A stretch of DNA of 64,000 nt from Bidens hawaiensis (Eukaryota; Streptophyta; Magnoliopsida; Asterales; Asteraceae), in the NCBI GenBank assembly GCA_021521415.1, contig JAIQDT010001751.1:186001-250000 (forward strand), written 5' to 3'. A model generated the notes under the pieces. That model made no database searches and was not told where the DNA came from. It saw nothing but the letters and a program-made list of their open reading frames with translations. This document shows positions 1-10,942 of this stretch, piece after piece. The translations under genes were made by a program, and so were the position numbers. The first letter of the stretch is position 1. Every line of letters begins with the position of its first letter.

Positions 1-195
1 GGCTACGCGCCCGAAATCCCGTGCCCACGCGCCTGAAAAAGCAACTGGAATGACCACATAATGTCATGTCGCCATAACTTCTGGCACGTCCTGACACCGT
101 CAGAAGAAACCGTCACACGACGTTTGAGGTATTGGGTTGTTCTTATCCATCTACCAACTCTTCAAATTTCAAATTTAAAATTTGAAGACAAGATT

Positions 196-196
<1 letters not shown>

Positions 197-241
<45 letters not shown>
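197..241. repeat. poly-A tract of 45 bases
   Basis: An uninterrupted A run inside the 3' region of the first Gypsy element. The matching place in the second element (around 29665-29690, reverse strand) has only short A runs within a CAAAAAGATTC context, so the tract expanded or was gained in this copy. Confidence 0.95.
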
Positions 242-242
<1 letters not shown>

Positions 243-249
243 CGGGAAA

Positions 250-745
250 ATACCCCTTACCTTGGCAAACAAGTAACCGTAAGACGGATGCGGGTACAGT
301 GTGAAGGCAAAACATTTCACATACCTAGCACCCGCAGGGAATTGAAGCCAAGTAAAACCTTGGCAAACAAGTAACCGTAAGACGGATGCGGGTACAGTGT
401 AAAGGCAAAACCCTTCACATACCTAGCACCCGCAGGGAATTGAAGCCAAGTAAACTTTGGTGAACAAGTAACCGTAAGACGGATGCGGGTACAGTGTAAA
501 GGCAAAACCCTTCACATACCTAGCACCCGCAGGGAATTGAAGCCAAATATTCCTCGGCAACCAAGTAACTATAAGACGGGTGCGGGTACAGTGTAAAGGC
601 AAAACCCTTCACATACCTAGCACCCGCAGGGAATTGACGCCAGGAATACCTTGGAAGTAAAGTAACCGTAAGACGAGCGCTGGTACAGTGTTAAGGCAAA
701 ACCCTTCACATACCTAGCGCTCCGCTGGGAATTGAAACCAAGAAG
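250..745 (+). repeat. 97-bp tandem repeat, five copies, in Gypsy 3' region
   Basis: The phrase GTAACCGTAAGACG or a close variant starts at 273, 371, 468, 565 and 662, giving periods of 98, 97, 97 and 97. Each unit also has GGTACAGTGT and CACCCGCAGGGAATTGA. The complete element at 27941-40588 has about three reverse-strand copies at the equivalent place. Confidence 0.93.
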
Positions 746-1114
746 GATCTTCTGGGCAATGCTTGCGGAAACGGAAATAACATCCCCGCATAGCGGGAAC
801 GTCGAGAACTACGTTGTTTGAAGCTCTAGGATGGAATTGGTGGTTTTAACATAATTGATCACTATGTTCAAAACCACCAAAACCTCATGGAGAATCTAAA
901 CAAGTAGGACTCAACGCTCCCGACTTGCGAGGAGGTTATAGACCTACCCGCATCATACCCAAAGACCAAGCAGGAAACTCGGGCATTTCTGCAAGTGACA
1001 AGGACTTCCGCGGGAAGAATCCCCATGGAAAACCTTACAAAAACCCTTTTCAAAACCCTCTGCTTAAGTCCAAAAGTTCACCTCACTTTATTAAACATGC
1101 ATGAGACGAACATT

Positions 1115-1128
1115 GGACTGGGGGGACT
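1115..1128 (+). promoter_or_regulatory. polypurine tract before the 3' LTR
   Basis: The run GGACTGGGGGGACT directly precedes the LTR start TGAAGAGG. It is the expected second-strand priming site, and the same string, reversed, abuts the left LTR of the complete element at 28961-28974. Confidence 0.8.
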
Positions 1129-2060
1129 TGAAGAGGTAGGTCCCAGCAGAGCCCAGTTGGACCCGCAAGACTCACCTTAAACAGGGACGTCTGCGCAAAG
1201 ACCAACTGGTTCCGCAGAACCAACCATGCTCGGAGACATAACGTCCTTACGCGCAGTACGCAAGCTGGTCCCGCAGGAAATGCCTCCCAATGGTGAAGGA
1301 CTCCGCCTGTCCCCGCAGCCTCGGATACAAGCCATTAGGGACTGGCCACCCGCGCAGCATGGCTACACGCACAAGGCACCTAACTCTCCCCAGTGTCACC
1401 TGAAGGAATGAGCAAAGGCGGGAGGGGGAAAACTCCCGCCTAAATGAGCCAGTCCGTATGATGGAGGATCTTTTGTGTGATACCTGACGAGGTACAGACA
1501 AAAGATCTGACCAAGAATGCGACAGCTCACTGACAGCAGCATGGCAGACAGCACGCCACAGCACTGTGACCAATAGCCGCCGCCTACCCACCAACTCCTG
1601 CCATACCACGTGCCTAGCCTGTAGTTGGCAGAAGAGGAAGAGTGCACGACACGCCTGCTCTATGTCAGCCGCTACCTATCCACCACTCACAGGCAGGGCA
1701 CGTGCATAGGTTACAGTTGGTAGCGTGTTGGGCCGGCTAAACCCCTTGGAAACCTACCTTCGGCTATAAATACCCCAATGGTATGATCATCTTAGAACAT
1801 CTTATCTTATCATATATACCTGATATCTGCTCTAGCAATCTCTTAATATACTTTTATATTTAAAGAGCAATCTAGTCTGATTCTCACGCCGGAGGGTGGT
1901 CACAAGGAGGAACCCCCCCCTTCTCAGTGACGAGCTCACGGTGTCTGTTTTGCAGGTTATCAGAAGAACCATCTTCCAAGGGTCTAACCCCTCGTGGGAA
2001 ACAGCTCTCCAACCCCCAGGTTACCAGTAATCTGCCCGGGGTCTGGTTAGTGTTTCTTCA
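1129..2060 (+). repeat. 3' LTR of the first Gypsy element (932 bp)
   Basis: Starts TG and ends CA and aligns along its length with the reverse complement of the 1020-bp LTRs at 27941 and 39569, with many substitutions and length differences. A promoter-like TATAAATA lies at 1765-1772, matching the TATAAATA seen in the other LTRs. A run of C and the phrase GGCGTGAGAATCAGACT-like appear in both families near the 3' end. Confidence 0.88.
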
Positions 2061-2430
2061 GGACCCTTTCACTTGGTGTACAGATTGGCTTCATCAATAA
2101 AATTTTAATTTCGGTTAAGTAATTCAAACACAATATATCATTTATTAGCAAAACATGTCGGATATGTTTTTATTTTATTTAATCGTATTATATAACTGCT
2201 ACACACTTACAGGGTAAATAATGATAGCATATCTTATGAATTTATAAGATATAAATAATGATAACTAAAATTTTATGATTTATAAATATTTAAAAACCTC
2301 ATTTAAAGTTAAATTTGTTAGTAATTTTATAAATTTGTAACTTTGTTAAATTTGTAACTTGACATCCTAGTTGACTACTCTAGTTGAATGATATGTAGAA
2401 GATTGGTTTTGCTTTAATAGTATAGGTAGA
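2061..2430 (-). mobile_element. Helitron fragment, 5' end only
   Basis: Read on the minus strand, the segment starts at 2430 with TCTACCTATACTATTAAAGC. This is the same kind of TC-type 5' terminus seen on the Helitrons ending at 46583 and 63176. No CTAG-plus-hairpin 3' end follows before the Gypsy LTR at 2060, so the element was probably cut by that insertion. The remainder is AT-rich and non-coding. Confidence 0.5.
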
Positions 2431-2483
2431 TTATTATGTTATGAGTTATGACTGGTCCAACCAATATAAGTATAAAACACTAA

Positions 2484-3273
2484 GGTGCTGTTTGTTTTTT
2501 CAGAGGTAAAATGTCTGCAGTCTGCGGACCATATCTACAGACATCTATAGCAGAACAGGTGGATCAAACCTCTGCACTCTGCAAAAAGAAGACTGTTTGT
2601 TTTTTAACGTCTGCAGGCTGCTAAAACTTTCAATATAAGCTCTATACCAAAAACACAAATATCCGGCAACAATTAAAAATATATAAAACCAAATTTTATA
2701 CCTCTGAACTAGCAAATTATAAAACTTATATTAAGAATTTTCCACGTGAATGATTTTTCCTCAAAAAGTTTCTTCAATTGTTTTCGAAAGTAGATAGTTC
2801 ATACATAATTAATGAAACGAGCCAAAACTCGAGCTTAAAACAACTCACAAGTCGATGACATAAACTTAAAATTTCTACAAACCTTTTTCAACTAAAAATT
2901 TTCTATAGACTTTTTATAATCCTTAACTTTCTACAAACTTTTTTCAACTAAAAACTAATAATACTTGAACAATTATGCAAAATTATAATTGAACAAAAAA
3001 AAACTAATCAATTAACAACTCAATTGAACAAATCAATTAACAAGAATTCAATTAACAAAAACTTAATAACTTAATTGATATCTGATGGAAATATTGAATT
3101 TAGAAGAGGTTGGAAGACTATGGTCCAAATCTGCACCAACAAGATGGCGCGCAGACGTTTTTTAATGAAAAGTCTTCAAAAAACAAACAGTCTGCAGAGG
3201 GCAATGCCTGCGTGTGGTCTGCGCGCTGCAGACAAAAGATGTCAGGAAGATCTTTTGTAAAAAAACAACCACC
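2484..3273. mobile_element. Non-autonomous PIF/Harbinger-like element
   Basis: The left end GGTGCTGTTTGTTTTTT and the right end, which reads GGTGGTTGTTTTTTT in reverse complement, form imperfect terminal inverted repeats. They are flanked by TAA on both sides (2481-2483 and 3274-3276), the target duplication typical of the superfamily. Both subterminal regions are rich in TCTGCAG/CTGCAGAC words. The 790-bp interior is AT-rich and encodes nothing recognisable. Confidence 0.68.
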
Positions 3274-3276
3274 TAA

Positions 3277-5282
3277 CCAATCGATTTAATTACAAGATCT
3301 TTTTTTTTTCTAACATTAATCAGAAGATGTAAATTAATTTGTTTTTTAAAACAGATACTCAATCACATTTTAAACAACTTTTTTCCATATTTAGGCATAT
3401 TCAATTTTGTTTGCATTACTACTGCCAAATTTATAGTGAAGGTTGAAACTACGAATACTTTTGTCATTAAGCTTCCTTCTTTAATTTAATTTAATTAAGT
3501 TTTTTGCTACAATAACTTATATTAAAAATAGAAAAACAAAAATACTGCTTCTAGCAAGATGCTAGTAACATCAAAAAAATCAATAAGTAACGCTATCAAA
3601 TTAAAGTCACACCATATTGGAACCACTCTATAGATTGTATAGTTTTACTCATGTTTTAACCCAAAAAACCGCAAGCCTTAGAATTTTTCCATTATCCAAG
3701 CAATCGACACTCTTTTGTTGTTAAAGATTTATGTATTTTTGGTGATTCTCAATTTAATAGGATCAATCTAAATAATGGGATCAATCTATTAAAAAAATTA
3801 ATAGACTTTTAAGTAAAACAGCAAAACACCAAAACACTAAAGAATGTGTGGCCTATGAAACAAAGAAACTTTTTAAGAGTTTGGTATATCATCAAAGACC
3901 TAAAGTGCACAATATCATAGGGGATACTAGATACTAAATTACTTATTATTGCATCATATTTCAAACCATATGAAAACATCCCAAAAGCTATAACAATAAC
4001 ATTAATAATTGGCTATAATTATTCTTTTTAACTTGAAAAAACCATTAGAAGAAATTCGGCCTGATATGACGAAATTTTCGCTCCGTATAGCAACGACTTG
4101 TTGTAGCCATATCCTTTAGTGATTATAGCCATGTACCTTTCGGGACATTGGTACTTGCTCTTTGTTAGGCAACTTGCTAAGAATAAATCGGGTGATGATC
4201 TGGAGAAGACTGTGCCCACGGCTTCCAAGGTTATTACCATATCGGGTTTGTTGTAAATATTTTTCTTATGTGCCCGTTAATTGTCAAGGTTGGTTTTACG
4301 CCCTGGTGAGGAGTGATCACCGTTATAATGATTCTGGTTCTCACAATCCACTCAAAACATGAATTTTAAAGCTCTCGCTATCAACTAAGCGTGACTTTTG
4401 TATAATGGCTGGTTCTCATTTATTAGTATGACTTTTGTATTGTGTATAGTGTATGTGAAGATCGTCTAAAGCACTTAGGAATTGTAGGTTCATATCTCCT
4501 TATGCATCTATAAAAAGCAAGTTTTATATGTTACTCTTTACATGATACAAAACCACCACCAACCCTTACAAGTAATGCAACCAATATTCTTGGGACCATT
4601 CACATGGTTGATGAATGGGTTTCTATTTTTAAGATTCGCATTCAACATTCTTATGAATAAAGTGGAAAGTTTATCGACTAACAAATTTGTGTAACTCTAT
4701 ATGGCAAGCATTTTTTTTGTGTAAAGTATAACAAAGTATAGTAATTGAGATAAAATGAGGTGTGGCTAAGATAACTAAAAAAGAAAACGGATATTGTCAA
4801 ACAAAGTTCATGTTCTTTCGTTTATGGAATAAACAAACTTCCACCGATTAGGTCACTGAATGCTTGGTTCACTTACAGGTTTAGTGTTGTGTAATGTGAA
4901 ATTACACGGTTTATTCTTAGAGTTGAGACATATAATAGTAGTAACCTATAATATGAATGCTCATTTAATATGGTTGTTAAATAATTCAAAATGATGATTG
5001 TGTCATATTAATTGCCAACAAAATACATTATACATATATATAATTGATAACTTTGGTGCCGTTAAGCCTCTATTGGGCGGCATCAAAGTGGTTCACGTCA
5101 TTTTTTTTTTCAAATTTAATAATTAAACTGTTATTCACCTCGACTCGTCATTGAAATACCTGGGGACAGACAATATTAGGCTTTACCAACGTCTGGGTTT
5201 TGCCGACCTTTTTGTTTACTTCCGGAATCATAAAGATCGTAACCGAAACTGACCAAATTCGCGTCGACTCGCCGTTGCAACG
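3277..5282. other. Intergenic, no gene recognised
   Basis: AT-rich sequence with short open frames only. A slightly more GC-balanced patch at about 4028-4362 is open for 60-70 codons on both strands but matches nothing I recognise and lacks a convincing splice context. No RNA gene or clear transposon ends were seen. Confidence 0.5.
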
Positions 5283-5563
5283 TGTAACACCCTAGGCAAA
5301 TCCCACATTGGCCGTAGACAGGAGAGATTCTTGGTTCATAAGTAAATATCCCGCCTCTTAAATCACCAACGCGTTTAGGGCTTAATGGCAGTGGATGAGA
5401 GGAGAGCTCCACAGTTAAGCGTGCTCGGATGAGAGTAGTAGCAGGATGGGTGACCTCCTGGGAGTCTACACCTGGGCAACCAAAAACAAATTTGTGAGCT
5501 CTTCATGGGAAAAGCGGACAACACCCGAGTTTTACGACTCACCGTCGTAGCCCCCAGAACCGA
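5283..5563 (+). mobile_element. Probable Cassandra TRIM LTR with 5S-rRNA-like segment
   Basis: Begins TGTAACACCC, as Cassandra LTRs commonly do, followed by a CAAATCCCACATTGGCC motif. Positions 5405-5470 closely match the 3' half of plant 5S rRNA, including AGTTAAGCGTGCT, GAGAGTAGTA and GGATGGGTGACCTCCTGGGA, which contain the internal RNA polymerase III control regions. The 5' half of 5S rRNA is not recognisable, so this is not a functional 5S gene. CAACG flanks both ends (5278-5282 and 5564-5568), but the right end reads GA rather than CA, so the boundary is tentative. No tRNA-Met primer site follows, which fits a solo LTR. Confidence 0.72.
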
Positions 5564-5568
5564 CAACG

Positions 5569-6489
5569 CTCGGGTTTTACTGACCGAACAAATGTTGTTT
5601 TTTATATTTTTAATGTTTTATATGTCAATCAAGATTTCATAGTAATGCATAACTGCAACGCAAGGGATACATAAACAAATTTGGCCTGCCTCGCGCATTA
5701 TCCAACTTGCTCGTGATTAGCTTAAGATATTCAACATCAATCTTTAAAGTTGAAAGCCTTTCCCCTCGTATAACCCCTTACAAGTTATGTTCATCATCTT
5801 CTATTGCCATCGTCCCATCACTTGACATTGACACACTGAGTCAGTTAATCGAGATACTATTCGACACATAATAATCATTACCTTAAATGCATCAACTTTT
5901 CACAAAGTCAGACAAATCATATACTTAATTCTTTAAACTCTTATATTTTTCAAGCATTTAAAAGATCTCAAAAGAGACCTTATTATTTAACTTTATTATT
6001 TATATTAATGGAAAAATGCCAATATATAATACTTAAGTAGCAAATGGCTATTAATGTTAAAAAAAATATGTAAACTTATTCGAGCCATTCTTTTCGTTAT
6101 GTAACCTTTAAGATAAAAACTGATCGTGTGGAATCTTACAATCAGAATTGCTTTATTCATGTTTCGGGTAATGGACTAATGGCAATGTGTAACAAATATT
6201 TAATTTCATGTCGAGCAAATAATAGTAAAAAACGGTTGATGTAAAAACGAGAAAAACAGGCTACTAAAACACCTAATTACCCAGCAAAGCTATTAGCATG
6301 TGTAGTGCAGTGTTGTCTCCATGCCACCTCACCACCGTCACGCTGCTACACAATTGCGCATCTTCTTAAAGAGACGCGTTGCTCTTTGAGGCGTGGAGAG
6401 GGGTCAATTCTTTGTTTATTTAATTGGTATGGGACGATAAACTCATAGCACCTCACACTTATATATATATACATATATACACACACACA
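5569..6489. other. Intergenic, with TA/CA microsatellite at its end
   Basis: No gene seen. The right edge is a TATATA/CACACA microsatellite (about 6461-6489) in which the next Helitron is inserted. Confidence 0.5.
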
Positions 6490-7251
6490 CTAGATTTTAT
6501 CCCCCGTATTACGGGGGTTATTTTATATTATTCGTTTTTAATATTTATATATGTATATTTGGATTTTAATTTTATTTATTGTAAGAAAGTTAATAATTAA
6601 TATACTTGAGGTTTGATGATAAAATGGTTTTACAAATAAATGATATGCTATAATTCGGTTTATTAGCTATCTGGGTTTAGTGAGACATTTACCCGTGAAT
6701 TCAGGTCAAATGCGTGAAAAAACCTTCATTTACAAATAAAGCAATCTGATTGTTTGAGAGAATTGTTATTTTATATTTTTCGTTTTTTAATATTTATTTT
6801 TTGGATTTTAATTTTCTTTATTGTAAGGAAGTTAATAATATACTTAGGGTTTGATGATTAAAGGGTTTCATAAATAAATGATATGTTATAACCTGTTTAA
6901 AAGCTATCTGAATTTGGTGACCCATGACCCGCTTATGTTTTTTACTATAAAATTGTTTATTAATTATAAATAATATCTTTTTCTTTTTAAATTGGATATT
7001 AAATTTTAGTATATCCATATTTTATAGAATTTTCATATCAAATAATTTGTAAGATTAATTTTTAATTTAATAAGATGTTATAACCCGTTTAAGAGCTATC
7101 TGGTTTTGGTAAGACCCATACCCATGAATTTGGGTTAAATCAATAAGACACTCCATTTAAAAATCAAGCAATCTAGTGGCTCCATAAAAAGAGGAAGCGA
7201 CCACTTCGCGACACGTAGGATTTTAGAGGTTTCGTTTATATATATTATAGA
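6490..7251 (-). mobile_element. Non-autonomous Helitron, first of a tandem pair
   Basis: On the minus strand the element starts TCTATAATATATATAAACG (7251) and ends in a perfect hairpin, CCCCCGT/ACGGGGG (6501-6517), followed by CTAG at 6490-6493. The flanking bases fit insertion between A and T. The interior holds two to three imperfect repeats of about 250 bp: TTTTTAATATTTAT and TTGGATTTTAATTTT recur near 6535 and 6785, and the GAGCTATCTG-like phrase recurs near 6665, 6900 and 7090. There is no helicase coding sequence. Confidence 0.72.
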
Positions 7252-7253
7252 TA

Positions 7254-7932
7254 CTAGGTGGGTGCCCGCGCGATGCAGCGGGAAACAGGGTCTAGTTTCA
7301 TCTGGTCTGAAACCGTGAAACCATTCAAACAGGTAACTGGTTTGATTTCACGGTTGATTTTTTTCTTTAACTTTTGGCCAGCCGATTTTCAATTTTCAAA
7401 GGGTTGGTTTTCTGTTTCGAAGACAAAAAAACATTAGTAACGTTGTAACGGTCTAGCTCACAGTTTAACTTAAAAATCATCAAAACCGAATCACAAATAT
7501 CTCTACATAAAATGTTGTTTTTTAACTAAAAAAACTATGGCAATATCATACTCAATTTAAACATAATAAAATACTCGTTTTTATGGTGTAATGTTTTTAA
7601 AAAAATATTAGCGTATGAAAAGGTTATAACCGTTTAAAAATAGTGGGGAGAAGTTGGATTAAAAGTGAAAATAAAAAGAATATACAGATAAAAGATTAGG
7701 GTAAAGGTTGTAAGTATTATTTATATTTACAAAATATAATTAAAGTTAAGGGATCAAAATTATAACTATTTTTAATCAATTTAATTGCACGTGATATTTA
7801 TATGCTTTAAAGATTATATTGTCCTTCTTCATTATGCTTGGTATGTTGTACCATGTGTTGTAATATTTGTAAATCCTTTAAATCCTAAGTATCTTAATTT
7901 GCCTATGAGTTATGTATTATATATAGTAGAGA
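7254..7932 (-). mobile_element. Non-autonomous Helitron, second of a tandem pair
   Basis: On the minus strand it starts TCTCTACTATATATAATAC at 7932 and ends at CTAG 7254-7257, preceded by a CCCGC/GCGGG hairpin. The 5' end of the neighbouring Helitron lies only two bases away. The flanking A and T fit the Helitron target rule. AT-rich, non-coding interior. Confidence 0.7.
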
Positions 7933-8232
7933 TATATATTCTTTATTTAACTTTCAATTGAAATCATTATGCGTTTTTTAGTAGCGACGGGACATGGCAT
8001 TTTTCACTTTTTGCTAGAACCACTACGGATTGTCTAAGACTCATTGTTGGATATAAATAATAATCCTATTATAATTGTATTATCATTTAAATAAACTCAA
8101 TAATAACAATAATTATATCTTAACATATTCAGTAAAATATTTATGTTGCACTTAAAATAGGAGTTTGCATATAACTATGCATATTCCGTGCCTATATGAA
8201 ATATGAAAAGGATGTCACAATACAATAAAAGT

Positions 8233-9226
8233 TTAGACACGATATTCTTCTAGTTGAATTTCTTTCCCGATCAGCGGTTCATAATCTCCGAGATAACTTT
8301 CAAGATGATCCGACAAATCCCCTTTATCGATGTTTTCGTGATGGTAAGATTTGCAAACAATATAGAGTATTGTTTGTATCACAAGCCCGTAAAGGAACAA
8401 TGTTAAAAGATTTATGAGACACATAACACCCAACATGACCCTCGTCCATGCCTCCAACGAGCCCCCTTCCACGACTAACAATTCAAATGCGTATTGTAAG
8501 AATACGAACCACATATTCATCATAAAGGAAATCGTAATAGCAACTGAACGGTTTCCCTTAATCAAATATATGCTTTTTGTCATTGCTTTTATCCCATAAG
8601 CGCTCTCTAGAACTGAGACCACGCTTGCTAGTTGCCAAATCACGGTCATGTAAACAAACACCATCACGTATATGACCAAGACCACGATAAAAAGGAAGCC
8701 CACAAACGCGTTATCAGGCAAAACCCCTAAAGAAAAGTATACGGATAATAAAAATAATATGTTGTAAAGTAAGAAAGCTGAAAGCATAACCGAGAAAGTG
8801 ATCATGAGCCTTAGCCAAACTCTTGGGACGACGCTCATGACTTTCTTGAAAGTCAGCTCGCGTCTTGTGTAGATAGATGCAACCGTGTAGACGACTACAG
8901 CCTTCGACAAAAGGGATAGAATGAATAGTGTAGTGAAATAGGCAAACTTGAAGAGACAAAACTTGATCCATTCAGATGAGAGTGTGTTGGCGTGTCTTTT
9001 TGTACCGGGACGTGTGGAAACCTTTTCGGATTCGGTCTGATCAATTTCTTCAAATATTAAATTGGAGATCTCAAGATGTGCTAGGAAGATGAAGGCTAGA
9101 GGAAGGATAAGTGTTACTTTAATTTGGCAAAAGATTTTTCTCCATGATTTGATGATTTTGTAGCTTTCTTTTAAGATGCATGCCAAAGAGGCCTAGAAAT
9201 TGCATCTCTTCTTGTTCTCTATCCAT
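8233..9226 (-). pseudogene. Frame-shifted copy of plant multi-pass membrane protein gene
   Basis: The region is co-linear with the intact paralogue at 10943-11938, and the proteins share most residues, including LTFKKVMSVVPRVW, WQLASVVSVLES, KSYHHENIDKGDLS and a tail ending in YRV. The homologous start (MDREQEEMQFL) lies at 9226, but about 15 codons on, around 9175-9185, 4 bases are inserted relative to the paralogue. Translation from that ATG therefore stops after about 38 codons. Downstream the frame is open for over 300 codons with about six hydrophobic segments. The family is, from memory, an uncharacterised plant group (Arabidopsis AT4G19950/AT5G44860-like). A rescue start at a later Met would lose the first membrane segment. 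Recent decay or an assembly error are both possible. Confidence 0.75.
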
Positions 9227-9485
9227 TTTTTTCTTTAAAAAATAATGTACCCGAAAGGTCTTTAATAATGTATCCAAGAGGTATCTCAACTTGGTAAATT
9301 ACCAATGTACCCTTCCTTTTCATCATAATTACCACATGTGCCACATTGTTATTTTCTTTTATGTAGCCTAATGTACTATAAAGTATAAAGATTCTTGTAT
9401 GATATATCATATATAGTTGTGTTTGATCTTCTTTTTTTGCATTGTTTTAATGCACATGCAAATAGCTCGAGTCATTCGTAAGGTT
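9227..9485. promoter_or_regulatory. Upstream flank of the membrane-protein pseudogene, conserved with its paralogue
   Basis: Words such as TAATAATGTA.CCAAGAGGT, TACCAAT and CACATGTGCCAC also appear upstream of the paralogue at 11939-12080. The duplication therefore included the promoter region as well as the coding sequence. Confidence 0.5.
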
Positions 9486-9611
9486 TTTTTATTATTATTT
9501 TTCCCTGAATAGTAGAATTTCACATTTACCTTAACTTCCAAGGATTTGAACCTGCAACATTACATCTGTAAGGGGGACACCATACCACTAGTCCGGTTAG
9601 TCAGGGGTCAT
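9486..9611 (-). mobile_element. tRNA-derived SINE-like element
   Basis: On the minus strand the segment carries an A-box-like GACTAGTGGTATGG and a good B box, GGTTCAAATCC, 40-50 bases apart. It ends in an A-rich AATAATAATAAAAAAAC tail at about 9485-9500. This is the layout of a plant tRNA-type SINE. It is too degenerate to fold as a tRNA. Confidence 0.5.
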
Positions 9612-10189
9612 TCGTAAGTTATTTAATATCATGAATCTTCATGGTTTTGAAAATAAAGTTTCATGTTGGGCTTTTCCCATAGGTACCTCTAATGATTAAT
9701 GTATTTACTTGTGGAAATGAACAATAAATTAATTAGGCCCAATTAGTTATAGGCTGAAGTAATGAGAATTAGGCCTAAATGAAAGTTGATAATAGAATGT
9801 AGAAATGGGCCTTATAATTAAGAGTTTTTTTTTAATTGAAAATTTGAAAACAGTAATATGATGTGAGGTCTGGGCAGTAAATATGGAAGTTGATTTTAAA
9901 ATGAAACATGGTTTTTTTTTTCTTATTTTACACGGTTGTCTAATTTAGTTTAAATATGTAATACACGTAAGTTACGTATATATATCAAAGGGTAAGATAC
10001 ACATATGTATCCTATTGAATACTTGCCTTCTTAATCGCGAATCGTGATTCTATGTTAATCGTGTTTTTCATAGTGTTTGTGATCATTAGTGTTTATGTAA
10101 TCGTGTTCTTCAAGCTAAATAATGCATATAAAGTTTTTAAAGTGGTGGTGATTTAGGAGAAAGAAGAGATACTAGTGTTTTTGGGAATG
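9612..10189. other. Intergenic, no gene recognised
   Basis: AT-rich spacer between the SINE-like element and the hAT MITE; only short chance open frames. Confidence 0.5.
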
Positions 10190-10197
10190 TTAATAAC

Positions 10198-10706
10198 CAA
10201 TGTTTTAAAGACTGATATTTTATTTATACCGGGTTGGGTTAAAAAATGATACAACCGGGTTGAATCGGGTTGTACAGGAAGGTTCAACCGGGTTGAATAG
10301 TTTACCCTGTAATTTTATATAAATACAACTTTAACTCAAAAATAACCCAAAAGTACATGAATCATAATAAAAACTAATCTAAAAGCTAATCCATAATAAA
10401 AAAAATTATTTAATTTTTAAACAAAGTTTTTTAAAAAATAAAAGTGTACAATAGGTTTAAGACATCTTGGTTTACTCGTTTTATATTTATCTTATAGGTT
10501 AGAAGTCATTTTTAAAAAATGTGGGCCACAAAAAATACCAAAATCTATTGGGAACCAGTATGCTGGTTTAAACCGGTATTTAAGAAACCAGCGGTTTGAC
10601 ACTCTATTAAACCGGCTAAAATACCGGGCTCTACATACCAGCTACTTGTTCAAAATCCGGTATAACCGGTTCAACCGGCCGCTACGAACCGGTTTTTAAA
10701 ACATTG
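10198..10706. mobile_element. hAT-type MITE with perfect 8-bp target duplication
   Basis: Terminal inverted repeats CAATGTTTTAAAG (left) and CAATGTTTTAAAAACCGG (right, reverse complement) are flanked by identical TTAATAAC copies at 10190-10197 and 10707-10714. The interior is rich in AACCGG/CCGGTT words and non-coding. An 8-bp duplication with short TIRs indicates the hAT superfamily. Confidence 0.8.
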
Positions 10707-10942
10707 TTAATAACTAAATGCTGGTTTCCAAAACTAACAATTTTTCTAAATTCCGAATTTGCCCTCATGCCATACTTGGTGTTGGATAAACAATTAATAA
10801 CATTACATTAACACTAGAAAATATAAATAGTGTTAATTTTGTTGCAATAACTACTTACAAGAAGAGAAAAACTGTATTTAAAACTATGAATTCGGTGTAC
10901 TATGAAACACAACATGTTCATATGAACTAAATACAACCAAGC

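Larger units (their letters stand above)
1..2060 (+). mobile_element. 3' part of an older Ty3/Gypsy (Tat-lineage) element
   Basis: This stretch is the inverted, diverged counterpart of 27941-29860 in the complete element further right. In order it holds a non-coding 3' region with 97-bp tandem repeats, a purine-rich tract and an LTR that begins TGAAGAGGTAGG and ends GTTTCTTCA. The rest of the element lies left of the window, so no coding sequence is visible. The orientation is opposite to the complete element. The flank to the right (2061-2430) looks like part of a Helitron, so this element probably landed in one. The target duplication cannot be checked because the left end is missing. Confidence 0.85.

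Noticed and set aside
61..276. 71-codon open frame with a poly-Lys stretch
   Set aside because: Created by the A45 run in non-coding retrotransposon sequence.
250..745. CRISPR-like direct repeats
   Set aside because: Contiguous 97-bp tandem units without spacers, inside a plant retrotransposon.
4028..4362. Small gene on either strand
   Set aside because: Short open frames without homology, splice context or promoter; left as intergenic.
5405..5470. 5S rRNA gene
   Set aside because: Only the 3' half matches; the 5' part and a terminator are missing, and the context fits a TRIM LTR.
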